Assembly (NCBI GenBank): GCA_035772405.1
Contig: JAYKKM010000121.1
Span: 771,001 to 835,000 of the forward strand
Origin: Chrysogorgia sp. JL179-B06
Taxonomy: Eukaryota > Cnidaria > Anthozoa > Scleralcyonacea > Chrysogorgiidae
Length of the DNA stretch: 64,000 bases
Direction: 5' to 3'
In this document: positions 42,538 to 53,800 of the stretch, piece by piece
Numbering within the stretch: position 1 is the stretch's first letter
How the letters are laid out: each line of letters begins with the position of its first letter
The notes under the pieces: generated by a model
Database searches by the model: none
Seen by the model: the letters and a program-made list of their open reading frames with translations, nothing else
What the model was told of the DNA's origin: nothing
Position numbers and translations under genes: made by a program

Positions 42538-44480
42538 TTAAAATCCATATGGCAAAGTATCATAATTATTTACAATGACTCGTTTGTTATAAACTACGCG
42601 ATAATCTTTGGTTTCGCTTCTCCTTAGAACACTCTTATTATTTTTATCACGTACGATATATTTACAGTTATTTTTCCACATTAAAATTAACGTCTTGCTG
42701 AGTTCTATAATTTAAAGTTATGCCTCTAACCTTACAAACTGTTTTACCGGTGTTCATTTGAAAGCTATAGTTCTTCGGACCTGCAGACACGAAGGTCGTG
42801 ATATGATTGCCATCAAGCTCGTCAGTAAACTCCAAGGTAGGAGCCAGTAGGTGGTTCCCAATCCCCCTCCTTTTACACGTAGATCACTGTTGTTCCAGGA
42901 CACCATAGAGCTTGAGGCGAGCATCAGCAGTGGTGAAGGCGGTGATGACCACATTGGTTTTACCGTTCGCTTCGATGAACTCGTCGATATTCTCGTAGTG
43001 GACTTCGATTATCTCGTCGTTGACGAAGTTGGCATCGGTAACGATCACTTTGTCACTGGACAGCGGATCCGAGATCAGCTTGACCTGGGTCATGTTGGGA
43101 CGCTGTGCTAATTTACCTAATAACACAAAGGGAGAGAAATACTTAATGTACATCTCCGTGTGATATACTAACCCTAAAAAGGAATAATCGTTATGTTCTC
43201 TGACCAAGAATATAACATAATACAATAGGCCATCGGTGTGTTCGCGGAAGTGCCCGACTTCGTCGATTTTGAGCAGTCGATAACCCTTTTACAGTACTTT
43301 CTGGAGTTCCAAAGTGACCCACGTTCCATGCAGAGCTCACTCAGCATCAGAATGGTGACATGGGTCTTGCTGAAGATTGTCTTCGACCGGTTTAAAGTCC
43401 TCGGTGATGATTTTGGGATGACCGAGAGGATATTCGCCGTACTTGTTGCACCATGGGTACAGACTACAAAAGTCGACGTAATATTCCAAAGGTTCCACAG
43501 GCTCGACAATCTCATGCTGTCGAAGAATCTCGTCATCTCTGTGTTTTCGGCAAGCTGTCGATCAATGTCGCAGGTCCAAATCTCCACGATATTGTAGCCG
43601 TCTTTTAGGAACTGTATTTTTTTCGAGGGTTCTTTGATGAAGTTCGTGCATAGATAGACCGCTGACAGGGTTGACTGTATCTCTGGTGTAGCACCGAGCA
43701 CACCCGTGCCAGAGACGGCCCTGAATCTTCCACACGGTGTTCGTCTCAGCGTTGTATCCATCGACGAGGTATTTCCCGATACGCTGTTCTCCATGGTTGC
43801 GTGCGTGACGGATAGCGATGTTGTCTCGTTGCGCGATGTAGGCTAACATCTTTAAGGCGATCACAGATTGCTTGTTCTCTGGTGTGTAACGACATGGCGA
43901 GATGAAGGCAACCGTGTTCTCTTTGAGGAATGTCTTCCGAAAAACCAAATTACAAGCTGCGGCGATTGTTAAACACTGTGCGAACGGATCGCCGTCGGTT
44001 ATTTCTCGGAAGAGTTCCCCGAACTCGAGGCAACAACGGCGAAGAATGTCTACTGACTGACAATAGTTAAGGATTTCATCCTGGAAGTCAAATATGTAGT
44101 CACGTCCAAACGATCGTTGTACCAAACGAAAAACTTCTCTCGATCGTTGGGGCTCATACCGTCGGGATCATGATCTGGAAGTGGTCCAACGTAGGTCTGG
44201 TTTTCGATGCGGTTGAAAAAATGAGGGAAGAAGCCTTTCTCCAGCTCTGTGATTCCAAAAGTTTTCAAGAAATCAGCCAGTCGCATCGGTATAAAACATA
44301 GAGTCAATAAACTTAATACTCAACTGCGGAACGGTGAGGGAAAGGATCTTGGCACCACTGGTAATCGCTTCAGGAACGATACCTTGCTGGTACAAATACT
44401 GCAAGATGAAATATCCATCAGTAGGTAACCACCCCCCATACAGCATTCAAAGGGATGCCGCCTCATTAAAAAAGTCATTA
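42538..44480 (-). pseudogene. PolB relic B (exonuclease II to C-terminus)
   Basis: Reverse strand. It begins near 44470 with a DGYFILQYLYQQG exonuclease-II-like part and continues through LADFLKTFGI (44250), YVGPLPD and a YCQSVDIL exonuclease III region (44055). A W-to-H-C-rich zinc-like block follows, then a VDFCSLYPW motif A (43480). Part of the palm is deleted near 43370 and a stop interrupts KVL/KGYRLL. An acceptor TTATTAG at 43117 precedes GKLAQRPNMT. After AFTTADARLKLYG, motif C is cut: VIYV is followed by a stop, and the DTDS aspartates are missing. AGPKNYSF and a C-terminal DTLPYGF end it at 42538. Not functional. Confidence 0.8.
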
Positions 44481-44699
44481 AGAAGTGAAACAATGGTGCA
44501 TGTTCGGTCAACATGCGGATCACTTTTGGGTGATTAACGGATAGAATAGTACACCAACTTGAACCTCATTGGCGAATTTTTAGTCGGACCTCTGCGAAGA
44601 CATCTCCTTGGGTCTACACATGCGGATCACTTTTGTGTGGTGACGCATAACTTAGTACGCTAACTTGAATCTCATTACTGATGGCGGACCTCAACCCCT

Positions 44700-46996
44700 A
44701 TTCCACTTTCATAACCCTAAATTTAATTATATTTGGAATATCACCGATTTCAATTCCGACTCCTTGACGTTGGTCCTGGCGTTGGGCTCAACGAAGTTCT
44801 CCTGGTTCTCGTATCGTAGCTCAATAACATCGTCACTCACAAAGGATGCATCGGTCACATTGATCTCGTCGGAAGTTAGCATGTCGAAGTATTCTTCAGG
44901 TTCGGACACGAGTTTTACCTTCGTCATGTTGGGTTTCTGTGCAAATTTCCCTGTAAAACATAAATGAAACAGAACAAATATTTAAAGCTCTGCATTCAAT
45001 ATGTCTACCCTCTCTCCTCGCCTATAATGTACATCGTATATTTCTACTTACCCCAAAATGAGTTCAGCATCAGCTTTGATAAGGCACGTAGACCAGGGTT
45101 CTTCTCTATTTTGTTGAGATCCATAAGAACACCCTCTCGTTGATAATACTCGTCGATGTACTCTTGCCTCTTCTCTTCGGTGTCACAACCTTCGGGAAAA
45201 CCACTGGACTGCTGCTTAATTTTTAAGAAAGTGTCAATATAATCTTTGTGGGAAATGCCACACTTCATGAATTGCAAGCAGACGATACCCTTTCTGCAAT
45301 GCTTTTTGTAACTCTAACGTCACCCATGAACATTGAATGGCACGCTCCTGGTCGGAGTGATTGCATGGTTCTTAACTCAGACCGTCTGCACATAGCTTGT
45401 ATAGCGGAAACATCAGTTTCTCATGAGCGCGATACGGAAGGACTGGGTGGTAAAGTCGACGTGGAGGTAGAATAGTGCATTTCACAAGACCAAAATACTG
45501 TGAAATATCTCCAAAGTTCTCAGTGATGATCTCAGGATGACCCAGGGGATAGGCACAGTACTCGTTTGTCCAGGGATAAAGACTTGTAAAATCTACGTAG
45601 TGTATCTTCCCATCGGGTTGACATTGATGGAATAACTTTGTAGCGTTGGTGCGACCACCGTTAGAAACCATGTCTCGGCTCGAGGGGTTCAACGATATTG
45701 AATTTATCGAAATATGATTTCATCTCTGGGTCGGCTTCCAGTTGTCGTCGTAGATCGCATTCCCACATCTCAAACGATTAAAGAACCGATTGCATTCTTG
45801 ACAGTACACCCAATTCGTTATCGGACAGTTTTGTGTACTATAACATAACTTGCAGGTATCGCCGCAAAGATGGTCTTCGATTTTGTCATAGCCTTTTTTT
45901 ACAAACATGGCAGTATTTCTTGCGAGCGAGAAACGCAGGCATGCTGGAAATCACATCGTAATGGTTATCGTGGGCGTAAAGATAAATATGTTTTGGTGCT
46001 TCAGGACCAGAATAAATTGATGTATTCAAATGTTCCTTTGAAACAATGTTAATTTGGTAATCGGTTAAATAGGCTTGAAATCGCTTGACTTCTTCAATCC
46101 CGCATTGTCCTAGCGGAACGTTAGCTTTCTCGTGTAATTCATGAGCGAGTCTCCCTTGCAACGGCTTTTGAGATTTCCTAATGTAGTTATATCTCTCATC
46201 ATTGTCGACTGTGGCTTTCGCAACAACAATAGCCCGAGCGAGACACACATCATCTTTGTTCTGAATTCGTACGATTGCTCTCTTGTTGGTTAGGTATTTG
46301 TCTAAATTGGCAATTTTCCGTTTCCGTCCCGTACGACCTTTTGGCATCTCGACATGAATAATATTCACAGTAATGTCATCATCCAAAGTAAACGTAGCAT
46401 TTGATTGAATAACTCTTTCGATTTCAGCCAATATTCGCTCGACAGTTAATTTTTCACGAGGCATGAACGGCAGGGAAATTGGGTATTCGAGTTGCGGCGA
46501 ATGCACAACGAACCGGACTTGATCGTGTGAAGCTACACCATCGGTGACACGATCTAACACACTCTCAAACACTTCATGCAGATGCTTTAGGACATCGGCG
46601 ATTCCTCGCACTTGTAAGTCGTTAAACTGGATCTTATAATCAATGCCCGTGGTCTTAAATTTCTTTACTTTCACTTGCTTAACCGACTTAATTGTAAACA
46701 ATGGAACAGTTTTAAGTTTCTTACTTGTTGCTACACCGTCTTCGTCTTGAATTGGTCTCTTGCGACTGCCTTCTCCGGTCTGGATAGCCTCGGGCTTCAG
46801 GTAGGTGTTCGAGGAAAGAATCATCGTTCCAATCGGCGTTGAACCACTCGGGAATAACTTTAGGCATTGAAGGTAGACTGGCGAGGAAAGAATCGTCGTT
46901 CCATTCGTTATCGAACTCGGCGCGTTCTTCAATCGACCAGCCAGTAAACAGATCTGTACATATCCCACGTCTCTCAATCTCCAAATCTCGCTCCAA
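44700..46996 (-). pseudogene. PolB relic A (N-terminus to motif B, exonuclease lost)
   Basis: Reverse strand. The N-terminus (46996-46721) holds two WNDDSFL motifs, then shifts frame to a KRPIQDEDG nuclear-signal-like stretch and the region aligned with the full-length PolB start (about 46670). It runs open to KYCHVCKK (45890), then a zinc-binding block (CGDTCKLC, YCQEC). The exonuclease domain is absent: the sequence passes to WECDLRRQLEAD and VDFTSLYPW (motif A, 45590). Motif B, LMLNSFWG, ends at a GTAAGT donor (45051). A 101-bp intron (44951-45051) ends TTTTACAG and GKFAQKPNMT follows in phase. The coding match fades near 44730 before motif C. Confidence 0.8.
44951..45051 (-). other. intron inside PolB relic A
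   Basis: GTAAGT donor and TTTTACAG acceptor. Joining the flanks restores phase at the FWG-K site. Relic B has an acceptor at the same protein position (43117); the full-length Polinton PolB has no intron there. Confidence 0.75.
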
Positions 46997-46999
46997 GTT

Positions 47000-47790
47000 A
47001 TTTGACCAGATGATAACCCTTTGCCAAAAGGCAGCCTCCCTATGTCTTTAGTCCAATTCGAAAAGCTATTATTATTATTATTAAAAATAGTGACATTCCC
47101 GGAACGGGCTTTTCAATGACACTTTACAAAATTATTACAATACTAAAATAATCTATCTATTGATCAAATACCCTATATAGGGTTAACAGTTATCAACAAG
47201 TCTAATAAAAAAAGCCATTCCAACACTTCGATCTCATCGATGAGGGTACAATTCTTGATGACATTAAGATCCATTGCTGTAAAAAGATATACGACAACAT
47301 ATTAAACTCTTATAAGAATGAAACAACTATTCAAATTCACTACATAATCACATCAATATCTTACCTTCTCAATATCAATATACGTCCTGAAAATCCAAAC
47401 AAATTATATCCAACACGGTAAACTTCAGAAATCACAGGTAAAACACTATCCAGCACGGCGAAACACTTTAGGTAAAGTGTTTGTGGTATGTTTGGCCGGC
47501 GTTTAAGTAGGCAACAATTAAAAATCCTTTCATTCTCCTGATTTTGGTTTAAAAGAAGAAATTCCCAAATATACCAATATTTCAAATGACGATCTTGATG
47601 TAAGAGTATCTGAAATATATAGATTCTCCGGCTTATTGTTTTGGTGCTGACACCCAACATTTCAGATATTTTAACCAATGAAAACCCGTAGCTAAGGAAA
47701 AGTTTTACACCACTTGGCAGAACATCCACAGATTCCTCGACTAATTTATTGAAGGCATCAATGAGTATTTCCCGAAAATCTGCTGGACAC
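47000..47790 (-). pseudogene. 3' part of a helix-turn-helix repeat-family exon
   Basis: Reverse-strand frame upstream of the minisatellite, 47850 down to about 47600: VLPSGVKLFLSYGFSLVKI then SEMLGVSTKTISRRI, a clear helix-turn-helix. It resembles the N-terminal exon of integrase-core-containing invertebrate proteins. Beyond 47600 similarity continues only in another frame. 47000-47360 is AT-rich without features. Confidence 0.45.
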
Positions 47791-47794
47791 ACTC

Positions 47795-49153
47795 GAAGCC
47801 ATAAACCTTGTTCATCACTACTGATTCCAATTTGAATAACCTGTTCGATTAAAAAGTAGGAGTCGGAAAAAACACAGGAAAAAACCGCAGTCGGAAAAAA
47901 CCCGCGCATGCGCAGTCGGAAAAACCCGCGCATGCGCAGTCGGAAAAACCCGCGCATGCGCAGTCCGAAAAAACCCGCGCATGCGCAGTCCGAAAAAACC
48001 GCGCATGCGCAGTTGGAAAAAACCCGCGCATGCGCAGTCGGAAAAACCCGCGCATGCGCAGTCGGAAAAAACCCGCGCATGCGCAGTTGGAAAAAACCGC
48101 GCATGCGCAGTCCGAAAAAACCCGCGCATGCGCAGTCGGAAAAAACCCGCGCATGCGCAGTCGGAAAATAACCCGCGCATGCGCAGTCGGAAAAAACCCG
48201 CGCATGCGCAGTCGGAAAAAACCCGCGCATGCGCAGTCCGAAAAAACCCGCGCATGCGCAGTTGGAAAAAACCCGCGCATGCGCAGTCGGAAAAAACCCG
48301 CGCATGCGCAGTCGGAAAAACCCGCGCATGCGCAGTCCGAAAAAACCCGCGCATGCGCAGTCGGAAAAATCCGCGCATCCGCAGTTGGAAAAAACCCGCG
48401 CATGCGCAGTCGGAAAAAACCCGCGCATGCGCAGTCCGAAAAAACCCGCGCATGCGCAGTCGGAAAAAACCCGCGCATGCGCAGTCCGAAAAAACCCGCG
48501 CATGCGCAGTCGGAAAAAACCCGCGCATGCGCAGTCGGAAAAAACCCGCGCATGCGCAGTCCGAAAAAACCCGCGCATGCGCAGTCGGAAAAATCCGCGC
48601 ATCCGCAGTTGGAAAAAACCCGCGCATGCGCAGTCGGAAAAAACCCGCGCATGCGCAGTCCGAAAAAACCCGCGCATGCGCAGTCGGAAAAACCCGCGCA
48701 TGCGCAGTCCGAAAAAACCCGCGCATGCGCAGTTGGAAAAAACCCGCGCATGCGCAGTCGGAAAAAACCCGCGCATGCGCAGTCGGAAAAAACCCGCGCA
48801 TGCGCAGTCGGAAAAAACCCGCGCATGCGCAATCCGAAAAAACCCGCGCATGCGCAGTTGGGAAAAACCCGCGCATGCGCAGTCGGGAAAAACCCGCGCA
48901 TGCGCAGTTGGAAAAAACCGCGAATGCGCAGTCGGAAAAATACTTGAAGCCATAAACCTTGTTCATCACTACTGATTCCAATTTGAATAACCTGTTCGAG
49001 CTTGTATAAGGCATATTCAAATTGCCTTCGGTCATTATTTAAAGATACTCCTTCGAAAAGCCTGATGATTTCAAACAGGTTATTGCAAATGAACTGCTTC
49101 AAATTATTTCCAGGAGACACCAACGAACTTACAGTTGTTGACATATCAAGCAA
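47795..49153 (-). pseudogene. exon of the same gene, split by the minisatellite
   Basis: 49153-48951 encodes NLFEIIRLFEGVSLNNDRRQ through SSDEQGLWL. The last ~55 bp (CATAAACCTTGTTCATCACT on the plus strand) recur at 47800-47852, where the frame goes on to the helix-turn-helix part. The ~1.05 kb array thus lies between two copies of one exon segment. A third copy of the flank lies at 49685-49795. The large open frames through the array are artefacts of its period. Confidence 0.55.
47885..48945. repeat. 24-25 bp minisatellite carrying GCGCATGCGC palindromes
   Basis: By hand I count about 39 exact CGCGCATGCGCAG cores plus a few variants (GCGCATCCGC, GCGAATGCGC). Each unit is CCCGCGCATGCGCAGTCGGA plus five or six A, with C/T-G variation after the core. 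The core fits the published NRF-1 consensus YGCGCAYGCGCR exactly. Further blocks lie at 49555-49680 and 49796-49945. Confidence 0.9.
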
Positions 49154-49384
49154 ACAGTAATTTAATCTTTCTCAAATCGCAAATACTGTAGAATTGAATA
49201 GTTAAGGCACATCCCATGGGAAATATTTGCACGCCATCTCCATTTTCAGACAGCTGGCGTCACATGAGACCACATGGTTGACTCATTGACTTTTCTGCCA
49301 TTTTAAACAGAACTGGCATTGGTTACTTGAAGTACTTACCCCAACTGTTGGGAAAAGCCGCTGACCACTACATACCGTAAGGTT

Positions 49385-49550
49385 CGACACGACAACACGA
49401 ACCGCCCTGACAACATGAAACGCGCGTCGACAACATGAAATGCGAATCGACAACCTGAAACGCGCATTGACGAATTAAACGCGGTCCGACAACACGAGAT
49501 CGACTATATGAAACGCGTTCCCACATCACGAATCGGCCCTACGATACCAG
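49385..49550. repeat. degenerate ~22 bp CGACAACATGAAACGCG repeat
   Basis: About seven imperfect units (CGACAACACGAA, CGACAACATGAAACGCGC, CGACAACCTGAAACGCGC) immediately before the second minisatellite block. Non-coding. Confidence 0.65.
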
Positions 49551-49554
49551 GAAA

Positions 49555-49945
49555 AAACCCGCGCATGCGCAGTCGGAAAAAACCCGCGCATGCGCAGTCG
49601 GAAAAAACCGCGCATGCGCAGTTGGAAAAAACCGCGAATGCGCAGTCGGAAAAAACCGCGAATGCGCAGTCGGAAAAATACTTGAAGCCATAAACCTTGT
49701 TCATCACTACTGATTCCAATTTGAATAACCTGTTCGAGCTTGTATAAGGCATATTCAAATTGCCTTCGGTCATTATTTAAAGATACTCCTTCGAAAAAAC
49801 CCGCGCATGCGCAGTCGGAAAATAACCCGCGCATGCGCAGTCGGAAAAAACCCGCGCATGCGCAGTCCGAAAAAACCCGCGCTTGCGCAGTTGGAAAAAA
49901 TCCGCGCATGCGCAGTCCGAAAAAACCCGCGCATGCGCTGTCCGA
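49555..49945. repeat. two satellite blocks of the GCGCATGCGC minisatellite
   Basis: Five units at 49555-49678 and six at 49796-49945, separated by a second copy of the ~115 bp exon flank (49679-49795). The last units carry point changes (GCTTGCGC, GCGCTGTCC). Confidence 0.85.
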
Positions 49946-49959
49946 AAAAACTTGTTGTG

Positions 49960-50340
49960 AATGGTGGTTGTTGAGTGTTCTTGAAGAAACATAACGAAGC
50001 TAGATATCTAGTATCCCAAATTGTTTAGAATATTGAGCGCAAGGGCGGCGGTTGGTTATTGCCCCCAATATTTGAAATGGGTAGGCTAAGCCCCACCCCC
50101 AATATTTTTAGGATTTTAGAGCTAAAACACTGTTTGTTCCCTTGTTTAACGCCAACGGATATTCCGCGAAAGATAAACTAAATTATTCAAAGGTCCGGTT
50201 CGTTTTTCCCTCGAATTCTTATGCCATGTCGGTTCTTACAGACTTCCTCACCTCCCAAACGTGCACATTTTGGACACAATCAATGAACGGCTGACAATTC
50301 TGTGAGGAACAATCTCAGAATGCAGGAAATACCATTTCAG
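49960..50340. other. no supported gene
   Basis: Unique-looking sequence with no convincing exon. Confidence 0.4.
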
Positions 50341-50344
50341 ACTC

Positions 50345-50520
50345 TAATTTTCAAAAAATAGTTAAAACTAATTTTTAACTCCAAAGTTAAAATAAGTCTC
50401 AACCAATTGACTCCTAATAAGGTAGTAAAAAGAAGAATTAACTCTGAAAAAAGGAGTTAAAATAACTCCAATTTTGACTCTGCAAAAACGGAGTAGAAGG
50501 GGGGTTAAATTAACTCCTTG
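50345..50520. repeat. ACTCC/GGAGT motif cluster
   Basis: Multiple short inverted ACTCC...GGAGT pairs (TTTTAACTCCAAAG, GGAGTTAAAATAACTCC, CGGAGTAGAAG). A similar cluster lies at 53876-54060. Such clusters can be subterminal repeats of DNA transposons. Confidence 0.5.
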
Positions 50521-50868
50521 AAAATAACAGTGTGGTTGAGTAAACAAACAAGTCACGAAGATGGGGGGAGAGATGGAGTGCCTCAAGGACGGTTTTTTGA
50601 GAAGGATTGTGAGCGTTTTGTGAGAGTTGATTAGTTGATTAAAACCTTTGAGATATATGGACCCTTGTGAAGTGTCGTGAACAACGTGCAGCAGGCTGCA
50701 GGCGCTATCGCGACATTCATGAACATATTCACCTAAATTGAACAATTTCGATAAATTTGATACTTACTGTACGCAAACCTGCCTGTCTTTCTAGATAGAT
50801 TTAGCGCATAAATAAAAAACGGTAACTTACATTGTACTTTATACTGTACTTTATACTACGTCTTTCAG

Positions 50869-53800
50869 GTCATACAGATATCCGGCAATGAAGTCATGGT
50901 TAAATTATTTGAGACGGGAAGGGCCGAGGGAGAACTGATCTCTTTGTCGGATCAGTCACTGAGGCCTTCCCGAAAAAGGCGCCTAAGTCAGCGCGGACAA
51001 GGTGGCGAAAGGCTTTCAAGTAAGTACTGTCTTGTAGTGTAGAATGAAAGAAGAGGAGAGTTTAATATTTATCCAGTCTGTATGCTGAATGCACAAGAAA
51101 AGTTAAGCCTGGCTGGCAAGTGTTAGGAATTGGATGGGTGACCAAAGTTGCATGACAAGTGTTTAACACTTTCAGGCACTTTACCACTGTGGATGGTTGA
51201 GCTATACTCTCTCCTCAATTCACGTTTTACCCTTTGCCAGGGTAATTATCAACCCATATTTTACCCTTTGTAGCCGACTAATTTCCACCTCTAATCTCTA
51301 TAATTTTCCCCCAAACGGACTGATTCCCCTGAAAATTATACTAATTGTGTGCAGTAATCGCGCATTTCATGCGAAAACAACATATCTCGGTTACCTAATT
51401 AAAATAATTAAAATACAAATGGGAAATAGGTGCCATGGTAGTAAAGCAAGCAATTGTAGCAAAATAGGCAACAGAAAATAAGGAGGTACCTGTCACACTG
51501 AATAATCAGTGGAAAATTATGTCGATCCTATTCACCAGTCAAGGGGTGGTGGGTGGGGCAAAGCAAAGCAACTTGATGAGGCGAAAGGCAAACGCAAAAG
51601 GCAAGAGAAGAGCGCCAAATCATGTCACATGATAACCTTCCCCCGTCTGCGCATAGTGACTATGCCGCTTGCCAGTAGCTATACTCTCCCTGTTAACTTT
51701 GATTATTTATAATCACATTAAATTAAAATACTGATCTAGAAGTCTTATTTAAATTTAAATAAAAATACTGATCTACGTCGAACTTTACTGTTCTTCGTAG
51801 TTCTAGAGGGAATTCGCTATAAACCTTTGCTCCCATAAAAAATTCCGTTAGCACAAGCATATATAATCAGTATCCAAGACTTTCCATATTTTATTATTGC
51901 ACACAACATAATTAGTTTGTAGTAGTCAACAGCAGGTATATCTTACATGTATGTAACTCTCATTGTGAACAGATTGGCCAAAGAAGACGCTCCTCCTCCT
52001 CCCGCTCCCAACCCCTTCCTCCAACCCCCTTCCTCCCCAACCCCTTCCTCCAACCTCCTTCCTCCCCAACCCCTTCCTCCAACCTCCTTCCTCCCCAACC
52101 TCCTTCCTCCCAAAGGAGGGAGGGGGTTGGAGGAAGAATCTGTTCTTCTTCCTCCCGCACCTCCTCCATCTTCTCCCCCTCCATCTTCTCCCCCTCCATC
52201 TTCTCCCTCTTCCTCTCCCCCCCCCCCCAATCTCCTTCCTTTTCCTCCAACCTCCTTCCTCCCCAGGAGGAGGGAGGGGGTTGGAGGAAGAGGTTCTATT
52301 TGTTCCTCTTCCTCTCGCACCTCCTCCATCTTCTCCCTCTTCCTCCCCAACCTCCTTCCTCCAAACTCCTTCCTCCCCAACCTCCTTCCAACCTCCTTCC
52401 TCCCGAACGTTTTCCTCCAACCCCCTCCCTCCTCCTCTTCCTCGTCCCCACGCCGCGGGATCAATGAAAGCCACGTAAGTGTGACACGTAATAAACAACC
52501 ACAATATTTTATTTACTTCCTATATGTCTCGGCAAATGACAAAATTTGGCTTCTGCCAAGTTTACAATATATAGCTCATGCTAGCCTGCTAAAAATTATC
52601 TTTTATCATTACAGCAATAGAATAATAATAACAAAAATAATAATAATGGCATTTCAGTCCTACCAACACTAACCCATCCTATGAAAGGTACCACCAATGG
52701 AGTAAAGAAAGGCATAAAACTCAATGACTTGAGACTCAAAGACTTAAAGTGCCCCTAACCCGCAATTTTTTTTTTGCGACAAATCTTGGCATGATTGCTA
52801 ATATTTCCGTGAAAAATGTTTCAAATTTGGGCAAATCGTTCGATTTTTTTGCATTTTGAATTTAGCTTTCGATGGCCCGGGGCCGTCGTTTGAACACCTG
52901 CAGGGTATAGTCGGCAAATATCGCTATTAAACAGATTTAACGAACTCAGTTAAAAACCTAGCTTCAACTGAAGGTGTTGGAAGCTAAGCTGCGGTTTATG
53001 CACCGCAACTTATGCGCCGCAACTTATATACCTTCTCCCCAATGTAAAATGGCCCAATAAATTATCATTGTGTTTTGGTTTGTTTGCTTTGCTTTGGTCG
53101 CTATTCATTGTAACGCAACATCCCTCGCATTCGTATAATGCTCATCAAAGTCTTCCTTCTTGTGATTAACCTAATTTATTTTATCTTTTTCAGTTGACCC
53201 AATCAGTTGGTAAGTACAAGAATGGCAACAGAGTCTATCTATCTATTCTATCTATCTATCAATCAATGTTATCTACGATCCCATCTACCATCTATCTATA
53301 CATATGAAAGAAGTTAGGCCTTGTGCACACGGTGTCGTTTTCGGAGCGTTTTCGTATTGTTTCAAGTAACGAGCTGATTGTTCTCGATTACACTCAAGGG
53401 AATCGAGAAAAACAGCTCATCACTTGAAACAATACGAAAACGCTCCGAAAACGACACTGTGTGCACAAGGCCTTAATTGATAATTGATTCATTTTTTAAT
53501 TTAATAGTCTTCACAGACAAATTAAAAGATATGTTGCGAAAGAAGAAGAAGAAGATGGGGCCCTGGAAGGTTTTCGTTATGAAGTAAGTGAGTAAGTAAG
53601 TAGCGAGTTATTCGAAGATCGAAAAATTTGATTCACGGAAACACCTTAAAAATAACCTATGATGCTCTCGTCTTACCATTTTCATTACTGTGCCCCAGTG
53701 TGGGATAATTGCTCTAAATCACTACGGAATAAATCTTAACAGGTGATACAGTAGCTATGAGACACCATCTGAAGCAGTCATAGCTAAATTGAATTCGGAA

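Noticed and set aside
42538..46996. A working second DNA polymerase gene
   Set aside because: Relic A lacks the exonuclease and motif C; relic B has stops and has lost the DTDS aspartates.
47885..48945. CRISPR-like repeat array
   Set aside because: The segments between GCGCATGCGC cores are constant A-rich sequence, not unique spacers, and the context is animal genomic DNA.
47361..49153. Very long open frames (up to 530 codons) on both strands across the minisatellite
   Set aside because: They arise because the 24-25 bp unit lacks stops in several frames; composition is pure repeat and the frames exist on both strands.
51926..52672. Proline- or glycine/glutamate-rich ORFs of 170-240 codons
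   Set aside because: Low-complexity translation of the CT tract, open in several frames on both strands.
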